NCBI GenBank assembly: GCA_018105865.1
Contig: CM030849.1
Location: forward strand, 5,320,633-5,384,632
Direction of reading: 5' to 3'
From: Metaphire vulgaris
Taxonomy: Eukaryota > Annelida > Clitellata > Crassiclitellata > Megascolecidae
DNA: 64,000 bases
The notes under the pieces are model-generated. The model worked only from the letters and a program-made list of their open reading frames with translations, made no database searches and was not told the DNA's origin. The translations under genes were made by a program, and so were the position numbers. Positions 23,823 through 36,686 of the stretch are shown here, piece after piece (within the stretch, counting starts at the first letter, position 1; the number at the start of each line of letters is the position of its first letter).

Positions 23823-25227
23823 AACTTACACTTCAATATAACGTTATTCAAATCTATCAATCTAGGAACGCGTGCAAAGAAGAGGTTCAAGATGAATGAC
23901 AACTTGACTGAGCTATAATAAACGCTTCACTGAACTTTATTAAACCTGTCATGCCATCATGTCATGTCATGCCCTTGCATTCTGTCCTTTCGGTGCAGAC
24001 GTTTATCTTACGAAACATAGACCTTATTTATCACTAGATAGCGTCTATCTATGGTAAAGACAGCCCCAGTCCAAAGGTGAGAAAAACCTTTCACTATTTT
24101 ACACTTAATTTTATGGTAACCATTATCGGGATGCCTAAAGAGTAGGAATATCATTGAGACACACTGCATGGATAATGGTGAAAAACCAGGGACGTCATTT
24201 TACAACTGATTTAAGGGGAACAAATTAATGAATATTTTAAAATCAATTGTTTCTAAATTTTATTAAAAATGTATTGACTATTTGGTATAAGCATGACTAT
24301 GGACAAAACCAATTTACAAACTGCATAGGTATTTTTTAAAATACTGCCTGCCTTGCAACTCGAAAGTCTTGCCACCCTGGAAAACAATGAAATGACGGCC
24401 CTGTGAAAAACTGGCTTCGCTTTCAGATATCTTAGACTCTGTCAAGTGATAATGAAATAATGGAAGTCTTTATTACAAAATATCCTCTTGATGTTGGTCA
24501 AAGAAGGGTTCATTTAATCACCTGCCAAGAATAATTACATATAGCTTTAAGCTGATCTCCTTGTATTGCAACTCTGCATATTGTCTACTTTGCCGTCTGC
24601 AGTTAGCTTAAAAGCAAAAGTGCTTGCTTGCTCATCTTTCCCCTTAAATATAACATTGTTATTCAAATTGTTGTCTGAACGAAATAGAAACATAGTAAGC
24701 TAAGTAGGTATTCAAGTAAATAAGCTACAAAAGTATTAAAATGCATTCGAAAAATTGATCGATTAAAGAAAATGTAATCGATTAAAAATTTTAACAATAA
24801 ATCGATTAATTAATCGTTAATATCCGCATGCCTAGAAAAATGCAAAGCAGTTGCGCAGAATTTGGAAATAGTGGAGTCAAATTCGGAGGAGACAATTTTG
24901 TACAAATATTGCTTAGATTGACAGATACCATTGCGTGACCGAATGCATTTTTCACTGCGCTATGAAATTCCTTCCCTTTTGAGCGTGCGGACTTCTTCAC
25001 CAGACTTGGTAAACCGTCGATAATTTCGGGTGTTTAGTGAATCAGCGGTTTCGGAACATCGTCTCTGCACAATCTGTTCTTCTCTGGTCGAATTCTCTTA
25101 AGTAAGCGGTCGGAAAGGTCGAACATTCGCACGAAAAACACGGTTTCGGTATTTTACATGACCTGCTAAATTTTATAGTAACGTGCAATATATCGGGATG
25201 CCAGTAAACAGCTATCGAAAAATCAGC

Positions 25228-27450
25228 GATTTACAAAACGAGCTGTTAAACAAATGGTCTTACTGTTTGAAAAACCAGGAGTGTCTCAGTTGTCATTTCG
25301 GAAGCAAGGGGAAGCAGAGGAGATGCTATTCTGTATTCTGTAAGATAAAACATCCAATACACATGAATTTTTGCTTTTTAAAATCATTGTGTTCTCGCGC
25401 TCGCTTCGCTTTTGCAGGATAATATTAAAACCCAATCATTGAATTCATGCTGCTGAACAACGTTTCAATGACGTACATACGTAGGCTCTGACGCTGCAAC
25501 TTTCAAAGTGGCCGTTCGCTTCGCGTAGCATGCTTCGGGAGTTGTAGGCCTACACACTATGACGCTGCAACGTACGCTTCGTCAAAACGTGGCTGTTTTG
25601 CGTCGCCGTTCGCATAGGTATTTTTAAAATACAGAACGACCAATCAGAATGCCTTGCAGCTAACCAATCAGAAAGTCTTAACGAATGAGAACGTCACACA
25701 GCCAACCAAGATGGGAACAGCCAACCAATGAGAAATGAAGGTAACAGACATACAGAGCAAGGATCTTAATAAACTAACAAATGGCACTTATTTCTCTCTT
25801 CGCTCGCAGTGATGCTTCGTTCGAGGCAACGAATATTCCAACAAACAAATTAAACATAAACTGCTTACAAATCGGGCCTAAATGTGCTCTATAAAATTAG
25901 CCTTGCGAATAACCGCGTCTTTCTACGTTTATAACCGCTGAGATATAGGTGCTATACGAAGCTCCTATTCACCATTCGGCGCTGCACAAACATGCATTTA
26001 ATTTAATAATAATCGATGAACTTTGCCTTTGCAAGAAACCGGGGATAAAAATTTAGGAATCGATAGAAACAAAAGGAATTATAAAAAGGACCTTTAAAGT
26101 TTAAAGTACTAAACTTAACATTTGAAACTCATATTGCTAATCCATTACATGACGTTGCACATTTGCGTCAAATGGACGCTATGCAAAAATGTCATAATGC
26201 TAACATAGGCATGACGTTGCACATTTGCGTCAGATTGCGGTATTTCCGTAGCTATGCAAAAATCTCAAAATGCTAAATAGGGCATGACGTTGCACATTTG
26301 CGTCAAATTGCGGTAGATTTCCGTAGCTATGCAAAAAAAATAATGCTAATCTAAATGGCGTTGCACAAAAATTGCGGTAGATTTCGATTAAAAAATCTAA
26401 AAATCGATTAATCTATTTTAATGACGTTCGATTTAAATAATCGTTAATATTTCGCATGCTATGCAAAAATCTCATAATGCTAATCTATGGGCATGGCGTT
26501 GCAATTTGCGTCAGATTGCGGTAGATTTCGTAGCTATGCAAAAATCTCAAAATTTCTATAGGGCATGAAATTTGCGTCAAATTGCTTAGATTTGACTAGC
26601 AAAAATCCATAATGCTAATCTATAGGGATGGCGTTGCATTTTTCATTGCGGTGCGCTATGCAAAAATCTCAAAATGCTAATCTATTTGACGTTGCACATT
26701 TGCGTCAAATTGCGGTAGATTTTCTATGCAAAAATGTCATAATGCTAATCTATAGGGCATGACGTTGCACATTTGCGTCAAATTGCGGTAGATTTCGTCG
26801 AGGGAAGGAGGGTATATTCCGGAATCACACAGCCAAGCTTTCGGAACATCGGAGAGGGGGTGGCAGGGATGGGAAGAGGGGTGGAGGGAAGGGGTTGGGG
26901 AGGGTTGGGAGGAAGGGGTTGGGAAGAGGGGTGGAGGAAGGGGGTTGGGAGAGGGTTGGGGGGGCGGTCGGAGATTTTGGGGGTTGGGAGGAGGGAAGGG
27001 TTTGGAGGGTTGGGAGGGGAGGAAGTGGGTTGGGGAGGGAGGGGTGGAAAGAGGGTGGGGGAGGGAACACGGTGGGGAGGGGACGGCATGCTGAACAACA
27101 TTTCAATGATGACCAAGCTCTGCAAACGTAATTATAGTTAAAATCGTGCAATATGGTGTGACGCTGTATTATTTTTTACGTTAAAAAGACTAAAATTGCT
27201 CAACTACCTCAGGCTAAACAATGGTTATCAAAGCAAAGTCAAGAGCGACGCAATACTAAAACGAGCTGTTAAACAAACGTCGTCTTCGAACATCGTCCAC
27301 CAACGCATCGCGGAACCGATCTAAACCGTCTACCAATATGACTCACTAAACCGGTTCTACGGGAGCAAGTTCGAACATCGAAACGAGGAGGAGATCTACC
27401 AATAGTCAACGTCGCCCACCAACGCATTCTGTAAGATAAAAGCTAAACCA
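25228..27450. repeat. Minisatellite region with related blocks at both ends
   Basis: The core at about 26,145-26,800 has eight or nine units of about 60-80 bp containing GACGTTGCACATTTGCGTCA, ATTGCGGTAGATTTC and CTATGCAAAAATCTCATAAT. Flanks share AAAACGAGCTGTTAAACAAA (25,228 and 27,257) and CTGTAAGATAAAA (about 25,335 and 27,427). ATCGATTAATCGTTAATAT occurs at 24,800 and in the core. Confidence 0.65.
26855..27075. repeat. G-rich tract, G-quadruplex-prone
   Basis: About 220 bp of GGGTTGGGAGGAAGGGG-like sequence on the + strand. The frames of 78-122 codons on both strands are compositional. Confidence 0.8.
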
Positions 27451-28249
27451 ATACAATAGTCAACCAATCAGAATTAAGGCCGACAAACTGGACAAACAGA
27501 TAAGGATTTTAATATTATAAATAGAACGTGTTAAAAGGGCCCAAGATAATAGTAAGCGAAGGGCAGGAGACAATTTTACAGTTGTTTCGATAGTGTATTG
27601 ACAGCAAGTAAAAACAGCGTTTATCAAAACTCAAAATTAGGACTGGTTGGAACAGTGGCGTAAACCTGGTGTCAGCATTGGGGAGGAGGGTAGAATCGTT
27701 TATAGAGTCAGGTCAGACCCCTTTTCGTCTCCCAAAAAGTCTTGACGAGAAAAAAAGAACGACATCCTTATATCTTTCCTTGTTCAACCAAATACCTCTG
27801 ACGAGCAAAAAAGTCATCCAAAATGAGTGATTTTACCATAAGGTACAAAATATTGGGGGGGGGGATAATTGATACTTTGTCCCCTTGCTAATTATTAGGA
27901 GGCGGCATCTCCGACGTCACCCACGTGTTTTACGTCCTATTTTCATTTTGTGACATAAACTGTATTATAGTTTAGCCATGATAATTATTGTAAATAACAA
28001 CATATACTGACGTCTTTCAGGGTCAGGGGTCCATTTAAAAGGCAATTGGGTCGATATTCAATGGATGGCCGGGCGACTGACATACCTTTCCCGAAAATCA
28101 TTAAGTCTGGGAGCTGACTTTTATCAGCTCTTAGATGACATTTACTTTTCTCTATATCTTTCCCTATGCTAATATTTCACGTAGAGCAGTGACTGTAATG
28201 TTACTTCCTCCTCGTTGTCCGGTTTTATGACATTTCATTGATATTATTT

Positions 28250-28253
<4 letters not shown>

Positions 28254-28309
<56 letters not shown>

Positions 28310-28603
28310 CCAGTAAGTAGGCCCTTATGGAAGCAGTAGTGGCAGTAGCGGTTGTAGTTGTATCACCACCAGCAGCAGTAGCAGTAGTGGTTGTAGTGAT
28401 TATATCAGTGGTATTGTAGTGGTGGTGGTGGTGGTGGTGGTGGTGGTGGCAGCAGTGGTGGTGGTGGTGGTGGCAGTGGCAGTGGTGGTGGCAGCAGCAG
28501 CGGCAGTGGCAGTGGTGGCAGTGGCAGCAGGTGCAGTGGCAGTGGCAGTGGTGGCAGTGGCAGCAGTGGTGGTGGCAGTGGCAGTGGCAGCAGCAGCAGC
28601 AGT

Positions 28604-28664
<61 letters not shown>

Positions 28665-28774
28665 CAGCCAGTGAAGTGGGCCCTTATGGAGCAGTGGTGG
28701 CAGTAGCAGGTTGTGGTTGTATCACCACCAGCAGCAGCAGCAGTGGTGGCAGTGATTATATCAGCAGCAGTAGT

Positions 28775-28860
<86 letters not shown>

Positions 28861-28867
28861 CAGTAGC

Positions 28868-28923
<56 letters not shown>

Positions 28924-28932
28924 AAGTAGTAG
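28254..28932. repeat. Two tandem units of a compound GTA/GTG/CAG array
   Basis: CAGCCAGTAAGTAGGCCCTT (28,310) and AGCCAGTGAAGTGGGCCCTT (28,666) each lead into GTTGTATCACCACCAGCAGC and GTGATTATATCAG, giving a unit of about 355 bp present twice. Pure (CAG)n runs lie at 28,608-28,660 and 28,772-28,852. Confidence 0.85.
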
Positions 28933-29109
28933 AATATATCAATAGTAATAGTTGTGGTTGTAATATATATATAACATACCACCCATCTCAGCAATAATGA
29001 GAGATTGCTATGGACGACCATGTTATGTGAGTTTTACCCAAGATTTAAGCCTACAATCAAATATTTCATATTTCGCTCATACAAAGCTTAAAGCTTTGAT
29101 CATCACCTA

Positions 29110-29340
29110 CCCGGTGCACATTTTCCTTTGCTGCATCGCGGAGGGAAAACTCGATTCACCGGACGCAGCTGTTCGATCGAAGGAGGCCATTAGCGACGCA
29201 AGATGAGTCATAGGGGGCAGCGGGGGAGGAGGGTGTAGGGTTTCGAGGTGGAAAGAAGGAAACGTCGATATTTATAGACGACGAGGCCGCGTCACAGGCC
29301 ACGTGATCAACTCCTTTAATCCGATTTATTCCAGACCGAA
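29110..29340. promoter_or_regulatory. CpG-richer patch, possible regulatory DNA
   Basis: Contains GCGTCACAGGCCACGTGATC with an E-box (CACGTG), plus GGAGGCCATTAGCGACG. No gene was recognised within 5 kb. Weak evidence only. Confidence 0.2.
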
Positions 29341-30365
29341 CCAATGTTTGTCAAATTTTATTTAATCTCATCTAATGAAATCTGACGGTTGCTAATTGCA
29401 ATCAGCAGGCGGCCATCTTGCAGCTTTTATGGGATGCCCTGTGTTGAAAACCACTGGCACTCCTACCACTGGCGGCTCCAGGATTTGGCAAGTGGGGTGG
29501 GGCGTTGGGGTGGCAACCTATAATCATGGGGGTCAACCATTTGTTGATTGGTAATGTTGAAAGCTCGCGGTGCGATGTTGTGGAAAGAGATAAGAGTTAA
29601 TAGATTTTAACATAATATTTAATTCGCACAAAGTTCTATCAAGACACAAAACCGGAAGAGAGCGACGTCCCTCCCTCTCTCAGCCACCTATCGATACCAA
29701 ACACAAATAAGTAAGTACAAAATTAAGCAACAGATTTCCATCTGTTACTTAATTAATGTGATCAGCACATTAATAAGTAAGTGCTAAAAGAGAATCAAAT
29801 TCCGATCCATGAAAGGATCTAACAACAGTATGTAGTAGTATTAAGTATAAGATCCCAACAGGGGGGCACTGAAGGCCAGGCATTCAATAGAGGGGGCACG
29901 CGGGCCCTCACACGGGGAGCCGCCACTGACTTCTACATCCTTCTATTCCAACTTTCGTGCTTTTAACAGCCACCTATATGCGGGATTTGCGTGGCAAAGT
30001 GTAGAGTAAAACTTCGAACATCGACCTTCATTTTTTAGTTAAAATATTGATATATCAAGGTTAAGTTAAAACGAGTCTGCAAGGCATCTGATTATTTTCA
30101 CCTTCATATTGTTTTCTGTCAGTGTTTTATTTTTCGTGAACACACTGAGAGGGTCGGACTACTTCCAACCGAAAAAATGTTTTCCCTAGTGACCGATCAG
30201 AAGGCTAAAAAATAACGTTTTCTGTTTCCAATGGAGACGTTGTGTCCAAGTTGGTTCTGATTCCTCATAACTCTCCTCCGTCAAATCCACTGTCAAACAT
30301 TACCAGGGCTCCATTTTGCATACCAGAACGGCTGCAGGACACGACATACAGTAATTGAAGATACA

Positions 30366-30506
30366 CCAGGGTTTAATCTAGGCCGTTTCCGGGAGAAGTG
30401 CCCTTTTTCTCCCGGAAAGTCTAAATTCTCCCCGGAAATTTTGGCATACTACATCAACTAGCTAACTCCCCCCCCCCACGGAGTCCAGAGTCTAGATTAA
30501 ACACTG
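30366..30506. mobile_element. Related foldback MITE
   Basis: Ends CCAGGGTTTAATCTAG and CTAGATTAAACACTG, with inverted TTTCTCCCGGAAA blocks inside. Confidence 0.55.
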
Positions 30507-31089
30507 AGATACTGTACACTTGGGCCAAATCTCCGTTTAGAGCGACTTAATAGGTGTGTTTTTTATTCATATGTAAGCACACATTTTATTCAGAAGTAAG
30601 CACACACAACAACACACACACGGACCCCAATGGTCGACAATAGTGTTTTCACTGCAGACATATGCTGCAAAACTGTAGCTGAGAAACCTCCTAGCGCCAC
30701 AGATAAACTGAATACTGGTACTCTATTTATCGTGCATTCCATAAAAGCTGCAAGCTAAGACTCAGATCTTCGATAGACTGTGAAAACCGCAGGAAAACTT
30801 CATTAAGTATCGTCTGTATTATAGTGTCACGTCTTCTGTCGCGGACACTAACAGCCTCGCAGCGTTACACGGAGCCAGAAAATTGCGCCGCAAAAATTGA
30901 CGTTCAAAAACGTACGCTCGATTCTGATATTACAGCGCATATTTTGCGAACAATTGACTATTGAAGATGTGGTGTGTACGTGTCATAATTCTATTCACCG
31001 AGGTTGAAGGTTAGCCAAGCTGGTTGAGGACTTCCACGATGGTGGGGTCGAACATTCGATTTTATAATAATAATAACTACTACAAAACC

Positions 31090-31116
31090 ACTTAAAATCC
31101 AATAATAATAATAATG

Positions 31117-31180
<64 letters not shown>
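31090..31180. repeat. (AAT)n microsatellite
   Basis: About 28 repeats, preceded by ACTACTACAAAACCACTTAA, which may be another LINE 3' end. Confidence 0.9.
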
Positions 31181-31182
<2 letters not shown>

Positions 31183-31399
31183 TGACTATCGCTCGTCCGC
31201 TACCAAAAGCAGACACAATTCGCAGTAGGTAGAGGGCAAAAAACCGCACAGTATTAAATTTCGGTTTTTCACAATTTTCTATGAATACATATATATCAAG
31301 CTACCACCCCATCTAAACTAATCTTAAACATCTATAGCGCCACTTCATAATGCACAGAAACATCAACCGACGGCACACCAAAACCAACTCATTAGAGAT

Positions 31400-31570
31400 T
31401 CAAGTCAACAAACGGGTGACTGTCTATGGTGGATAAGCCGGGTCAAAAAGATGGTTTTTAATCTTGTTCTAAGCATCCGTAATGAGTTTAAGTCGAAGTC
31501 TTGTGGAAGAAAATCTAGACCATGTAAGCGATGTCTGTGTAAAATGAAACGACGATTTTGAGCAAGTTGA
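31400..31570 (+). repeat. Second copy of the GCGCC repeat
   Basis: GATGGTTTTTAATCTTGTTC then GTAATGAGTTTAAGTCGAAG and TTGTGGAAGAAAATCTAGAC follow the layout of the 11.2 kb copy. Confidence 0.5.
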
Positions 31571-32704
31571 AAACTTGGAAGTAATTGCATCGAATAGACC
31601 TATGCAGGAATCGAGGAAATTTCTTAAAATCTCTAGCAAATTTTGCTGACACTTGAAATTTCAAAAACTAACAGAATTGTATAATAATTCTAGGATACTG
31701 TAGCCTATGCGCTAAATCCTACCAGGGAATCAAACTAGGTCGCATTTCCATAATCGGAGCGGATGCAGCCTTGTCTTGAATATGAATACCACTTTGATTC
31801 TCCGATATCAATCAATCAATCGATTTATTTCTCAATAACACATTCTGTAGTTAACGAAACAAGAAGTTAAAATTATTAACAGAACATATATATCAGAGTT
31901 GATGATGATGAGCCCCTTGACGAGGATTTTGAAATGTTTGGGGACAAGGTTTGAGTTTAACGTTTCAGAAACAAGCCAACATCTAAAAATTTTTTTTTTT
32001 GATTTTCAAAGAAACTATGACATAATTACTAGTTTTATAAACATTGAGACACTATGACATAATTATAGTTATAAACATACTAATAATAGTACAAGTAAAA
32101 TATAATGATATATTATAAATTTAAGAAGCAAAGTAACTGGTACATGATTGTCTATGAATTAAGCCGACTGATAAGCAATACATTTGACCAGTACCACGGT
32201 TGATAAGCTTAGGTTATTCAAAACCATAGTATTGAATACATATTGCATCACATAAGTACAAATTTATCGTTGAGAAAAGGGTTGACCTAAAGGAATAGGT
32301 TGGTCAACCTTAGATAGTTAATTAAGCAATTGACGAATATGTGGATCCTCGACTGCAAAATCTTGGTGCAATCTTCTTCTCACTTCTAAATGTGTCTACT
32401 AAATCATTATTCGCAACACTTTGTATACGATTTAAGTGAGGTCCACTGGGTTGCAAACGCTTCAGTATGGCAATACATGAGTTCAATTAGGCCTATCATA
32501 TTATTGAACAGAGTCTACGCTGTAGATTCTATAGAAAATCATTAGGTATGTCACTTAACACCTGCGAGTTCTCTTTTTAAGCGTCTTATACTTGTCGGTC
32601 TCAGGTGATTGCGTACATAATATAATAGGAACGCATTGAAAGTGGGACGGAGAATGAAAGAGAGGAATATAGATATAGACACCTGTATACATATATAGTT
32701 ATAC

Positions 32705-32708
32705 AGTA

Positions 32709-32761
<53 letters not shown>

Positions 32762-32821
32762 CTTAGATATATATATAGATTAGACATAAATATTGATACA
32801 GACATAAAAATTGATATAGAC

Positions 32822-32879
<58 letters not shown>

Positions 32880-32905
32880 ACATGTACGTGGACATGGATA
32901 TATAG

Positions 32906-32943
<38 letters not shown>

Positions 32944-33044
32944 TAGAAAGAAGAGATAGAGAAACACTGTAGAAATATAGAGATAAAATATGGAGACCGG
33001 AGAGAGGAGAGATGGTGAGCAGGAGACTGACAGCGACACCGACC

Positions 33045-33078
<34 letters not shown>

Positions 33079-33130
33079 GACAGAGAGAGACAGAGAGAGA
33101 CACACACAGAGAGAGAGAGAGAGAGAGATA
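32705..33130. repeat. Microsatellite cluster: (TA)n, (TA)n, (GATA)n, (GA)n
   Basis: (TA)n at 32,711-32,759 and 32,826-32,877, (GATA)n at 32,905-32,942, (GA)n with CAGAGAGA interruptions at 33,046-33,129. Minus frames of 90-122 codons are artefacts. Confidence 0.95.
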
Positions 33131-33339
33131 GGAAGAGATAAAGACCAAATTTAAAAGCTCACTGTCGTCACCTGCGTGCTGCTTGCTAAGTGCTGGTAAG
33201 AATAGAACAATGAAGGAGATCTATACAGCAGCAGTAGCCGATTGCGATTCTTCACGCGTCCAAGTCCCTTCCTTCGATCGGAACCAAGAAAAAAAGACAC
33301 AATCCCAGCGGCATCTCGTTCAGCATTGATTTAAACAGC

Positions 33340-33805
33340 CAGTGGCGTAGTCAGAACTTTCCGAACGGGTGGGGGTTAAACTTCGACAAGCAAAAAAGAT
33401 TATGATCATAACTGATAGTTAATCAGGGTGCGATTTATAGGGGGAAGGGGGAATATTCCTCCACTGGCCAACTACAACCATCTACTACATCCTCCACAGC
33501 TACACCCCCACTGCTACATTTCCCCAACAACTACATCCCCCCTCAAGCTCGACTTGTCCTCACCCACTGCTCCAGGTCACAAATCAACAACCTGCTGATA
33601 ATGATTCGCGTGATTTCATGGAAAAATCCTGGCAAGCAGAAAAAAGGTCGTCAACTATTGTTTTGCTTCATTAAGTAAATGGAGAATATAGGTATATGAG
33701 CGCGTACAACTAGGCTATATTGATACGCAAATACGCAATACAAAATGTTGGTCGAACTGCCAATGGGGGCTTTAACCCCCAATCCCTCCCTTGGCTACGC
33801 CACTG
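33340..33805. mobile_element. CAGTGGCGTAGC-family MITE, 466 bp
   Basis: Ends CAGTGGCGTAGTCAG and CTTGGCTACGCCACTG; flanks TAAACAGC and TAAACAAC match at 7 of 8 positions. A second repeat unit of the GTGCGATTTATAGGGGGAAG type, also at about 37,800, is nested at 33,427-33,600. Confidence 0.7.
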
Positions 33806-34354
33806 TAAACAACTATCCGTCTAGCAATCGCTATCGGACGCGGAAGATGGTGCCAACATCGAACGTTGAATAGTAATCTGGAGAACAGAGAGAGGATAGA
33901 AAAGATAGAGCAATTCCAAATTCAGCTAGAAAATTGGGTGAAAAAGCTTTACTTCGAAGATTATTTCTTCAGATTGGGGTCTATGACCATCCTATGCTCA
34001 ATCATAGGCGTAGATGTCCATTAGGCCTCTAGAAGCTCGAGTGCCCTCCGCCTTTGCATTAGTATTAAAAGCATACGTCAATACAGATTCATTATCTGTA
34101 TGTTTCTCTTAGATTTTTCTAGTTAGAGTAAAAATTGATAGACCTGAAATATTTTCAAAGGTAGGTGCCTCGTCGATTTCCCTGCGAACAACCTTGAAAT
34201 CAATTTCGGTTAAGATGATGATGATAATGATGAGGAGAAGGAGGAGGAGGAGAGAGGAGGCTGACTTCGGCGTTTCCTAAATTTTCACCTATCCATTCAC
34301 TTAACTATATGTATACATGTATCAGTATGTATACATGTACACATGTATACATGT

Positions 34355-34580
34355 ATCAGTTCACGCGTCAATTCGTCCCTCTGCCACCCATCCATTAATC
34401 CACCAATCTGTAGTCACCCCTACATTGGTCGTCCTTTGATCGTGCGTCAATTCGCGTTCCCTTTTCATCTATCCATTCCATTAATCCAGTTCACGCGTCA
34501 ATCTGTCCCTCATCCACCCATCCATTAATCCACCAATCTGTAGTCACCCCTACATTGGTCATCCTTCGATCGTGCTGTGT
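34355..34580. repeat. Tandem duplication of a 130 bp block
   Basis: AGTTCACGCGTCAATTCGTC and AGTTCACGCGTCAATCTGTC each lead to CACCCATCCATTAATCCACC then AATCTGTAGTCACCCCTACA and TTGGTC. Confidence 0.85.
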
Positions 34581-34948
34581 CTGTTTAAAGACGCGTCGGT
34601 CAAAAGACGATGGACGCCTGGGTCCTCCTTTCCCTCCCGGGTTTGCCGCTGGCTATGACGGCAGAGTTTCATCCTTCGATTCATTTATTATCCCGCTATA
34701 AATGTTTCCTGTCGTTTTTGTGCATATGGAAGAAAAATAAGTCTATTCCAGTTCGTCCTGGACAACTTTTCTTTTCGATGGCAGCGGAGGTACGGTGTTG
34801 TTGGATCGAGAACAAATAATGAAAAACCGCCATGAAACTGTACACTGTTGTTAATGAAAGAAAATTTCCATTGATTGATTTATTGATTGGTTGATTTTTT
34901 TTCTTCTATTTAGTTTCTGGATGACCTGAACGTTTTCTATATCTTCCC

Positions 34949-35170
34949 TTGAATATGCCGACATTGCAGCCGAAGTCTAAACCATTCGTGACGTTTCTTA
35001 CTCCACCACAATTTGCATACTACTTACAGCGTCGTGGGATCAAAGATCATCGGTACTACAGTGGTTATTGGCACATCATCGTCATCGTGAAAATACGTGC
35101 CAAAAAGCTAAAAGACAGCTTCATCATTTTCGACGAGTTTCAACGAGGCTCGCCTAAACAAAGGGCTTGA
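34949..35170 (+). other. Unassigned open frame, 73 codons
   Basis: Reads QFAYYLQRRGIKDHRYYSGY then WHIIVIVKIRAKKLKDSF. Compositionally plausible as protein but not recognised, with no splice or start evidence. It lies 1.5 kb beyond the 3' end of the receptor gene. Confidence 0.2.
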
Positions 35171-35267
35171 AACCGAAGATGACTGTGCACAGACAAGCAG
35201 AAAGTGGATGAGTCCAGTAGGCGGATAGTAAGAAAAAGACACCCAATAAACGATTTTTCACACATAG

Positions 35268-36480
35268 TAGCATAATATAATACTATACGTGCATGCAAAA
35301 TTATTGTTTCGTACAATTACATAATACGACATTCACAGTAATGAACAATACTTTCGAACGTAATCATTCTGTCATACAATCATGGGTGACCTTGCAATAA
35401 ATCAGTTGTTTAATAGTCATTTATACACCAGAATACATTGAATGCGTGTTTTTTAAAGTTTGACCCATGAAACCAGGGCCCCATCACTGTGCAATTCTTC
35501 GTTCAAGATGCACTAAAACTCACATCTGTAATTTGAAAAAAATAGGGGTTATACACCCGGACCCCGCTAGTAACAGGAGGGAAGGGGAAATGGAGGAAGA
35601 GATGGATGGACCGAGAAGGGGGAGGTAGGGAGTGAGAAAAGGGGAATGGGAGGAAGCATAGAATTTTGTGCAATGATACATTTTCCTTTAAAATGGCTTT
35701 GGAATATTGAAAATGACGGTCGCCCATGTAGGCCTAAAAAGAATGAACCTTAATTACTATTTTGAAATCGGAACGATCAAAAATACGTTTGAGGAAAAAT
35801 TTGCATATCATCGCAACCAAAGATTTTAAATGGCACAATTCTCCCTTCAATATAGGCTCCCTATTCTCCTCTGGCATTGATTCGATTCATGGCAAACTAG
35901 TATACAAAGAAATTGGAATCAAGCGCAGTATTTCATTCATAAATGATCTGACGTTTTCAACATAGACTATTATGTGCTATTAATTAGTTATCACATTCAA
36001 ACAGCAGTAGTAATTCACGACGTTAATTGACAAACTTTCTGAAATATAATTATATCATTGATTCAGCGATTTATGCTAATTCATTGTTCTACAGAAAACT
36101 GTTAGTTAAGCTCGAGTGTCTTAAACAAGCATACTCATCTTTTAATTGGTAAGCGTCAGTGGCGTAGCCGAGGGGGAATTTGGGGATTTAACCTCCCTTT
36201 GTTGGGGGCCAAACATTAGTTATAGCCTAATATTATTCTGTGGATGGAGAGGCACCTAAATCGAGTTTAAAGTAGCAAGAAAAAGAAAACAAAACAAAAA
36301 TGAATATAGTTGCATAGGTTAGGTTAGGAAGTCAATTTATAGAGCGCACAATCATGAACGGAGAGCGATTTACACTAATACGAGGTCTAGAAGAAATACA
36401 TTTTAATTTTCCTTGCGGACGAATCAAGATTGAACTATCTAGGCATAGGCTTTCCGTGCGCTCAGATAGTTATATATTAT
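35268..36480. repeat. 3' flank of the receptor gene, duplicated at 63,186-64,000
   Basis: Long matches to 63,186-64,000: GTTTGACCCATGAAACCAGG, CCCCATCACTGTGCAATTCT, AATAAATCAGTTGTTTA, CTACAGAAAACTGTTAGTTA and AGCTCGAGTGTCTTAAACAA, plus the same MITE at the same place. A stretch of roughly 380 bp around 35.6-36.0 kb is absent from the other copy. Confidence 0.85.
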
Positions 36481-36596
36481 AACTGATTTAACGAAGGAAA
36501 AAATAGGTAACGACCTCTTTTTGCTTGTCAGTATTTTCGAAATCGGAGTATGGTTGGTCGTAACTCGCCCTTTGGAAAATCCTGGCTACGCCAGTG
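36157..36596. mobile_element. CAGTGGCGTAGCC-family MITE in the 3' flank of the receptor gene
   Basis: Ends CAGTGGCGTAGCCGAGG and CCTGGCTACGCCAGTG; flanks GTAAGCGT and CTAAGCAT are a likely eroded 8 bp duplication. A segment related to the ATTTATATAGCGCC repeat (GTCAATTTATAGAGCGCACA) is nested at about 36,330-36,480. A second copy of this element, with the same insertion site, begins at 63,699 and runs off the window. Confidence 0.7.
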
Positions 36597-36686
36597 CTAA
36601 GCATTATGTTAAAATTTGAACAATTAATTATATTCAATTAAAATAAAAACGTTAAAGGATCGGACCATGGACGTAATCTTGAATAA

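Noticed and set aside
26140..26800. CRISPR-like array
   Set aside because: The repeats are 60-80 bp imperfect minisatellite units without unique spacers, in a eukaryotic genome.
28400..28997. Poly-Ala/Ser/Gln/Cys frames, including a Gln run that could suggest a polyglutamine protein
   Set aside because: All frames of the CAG/GTG/GTA array are open and there is no flanking exon or splice evidence.
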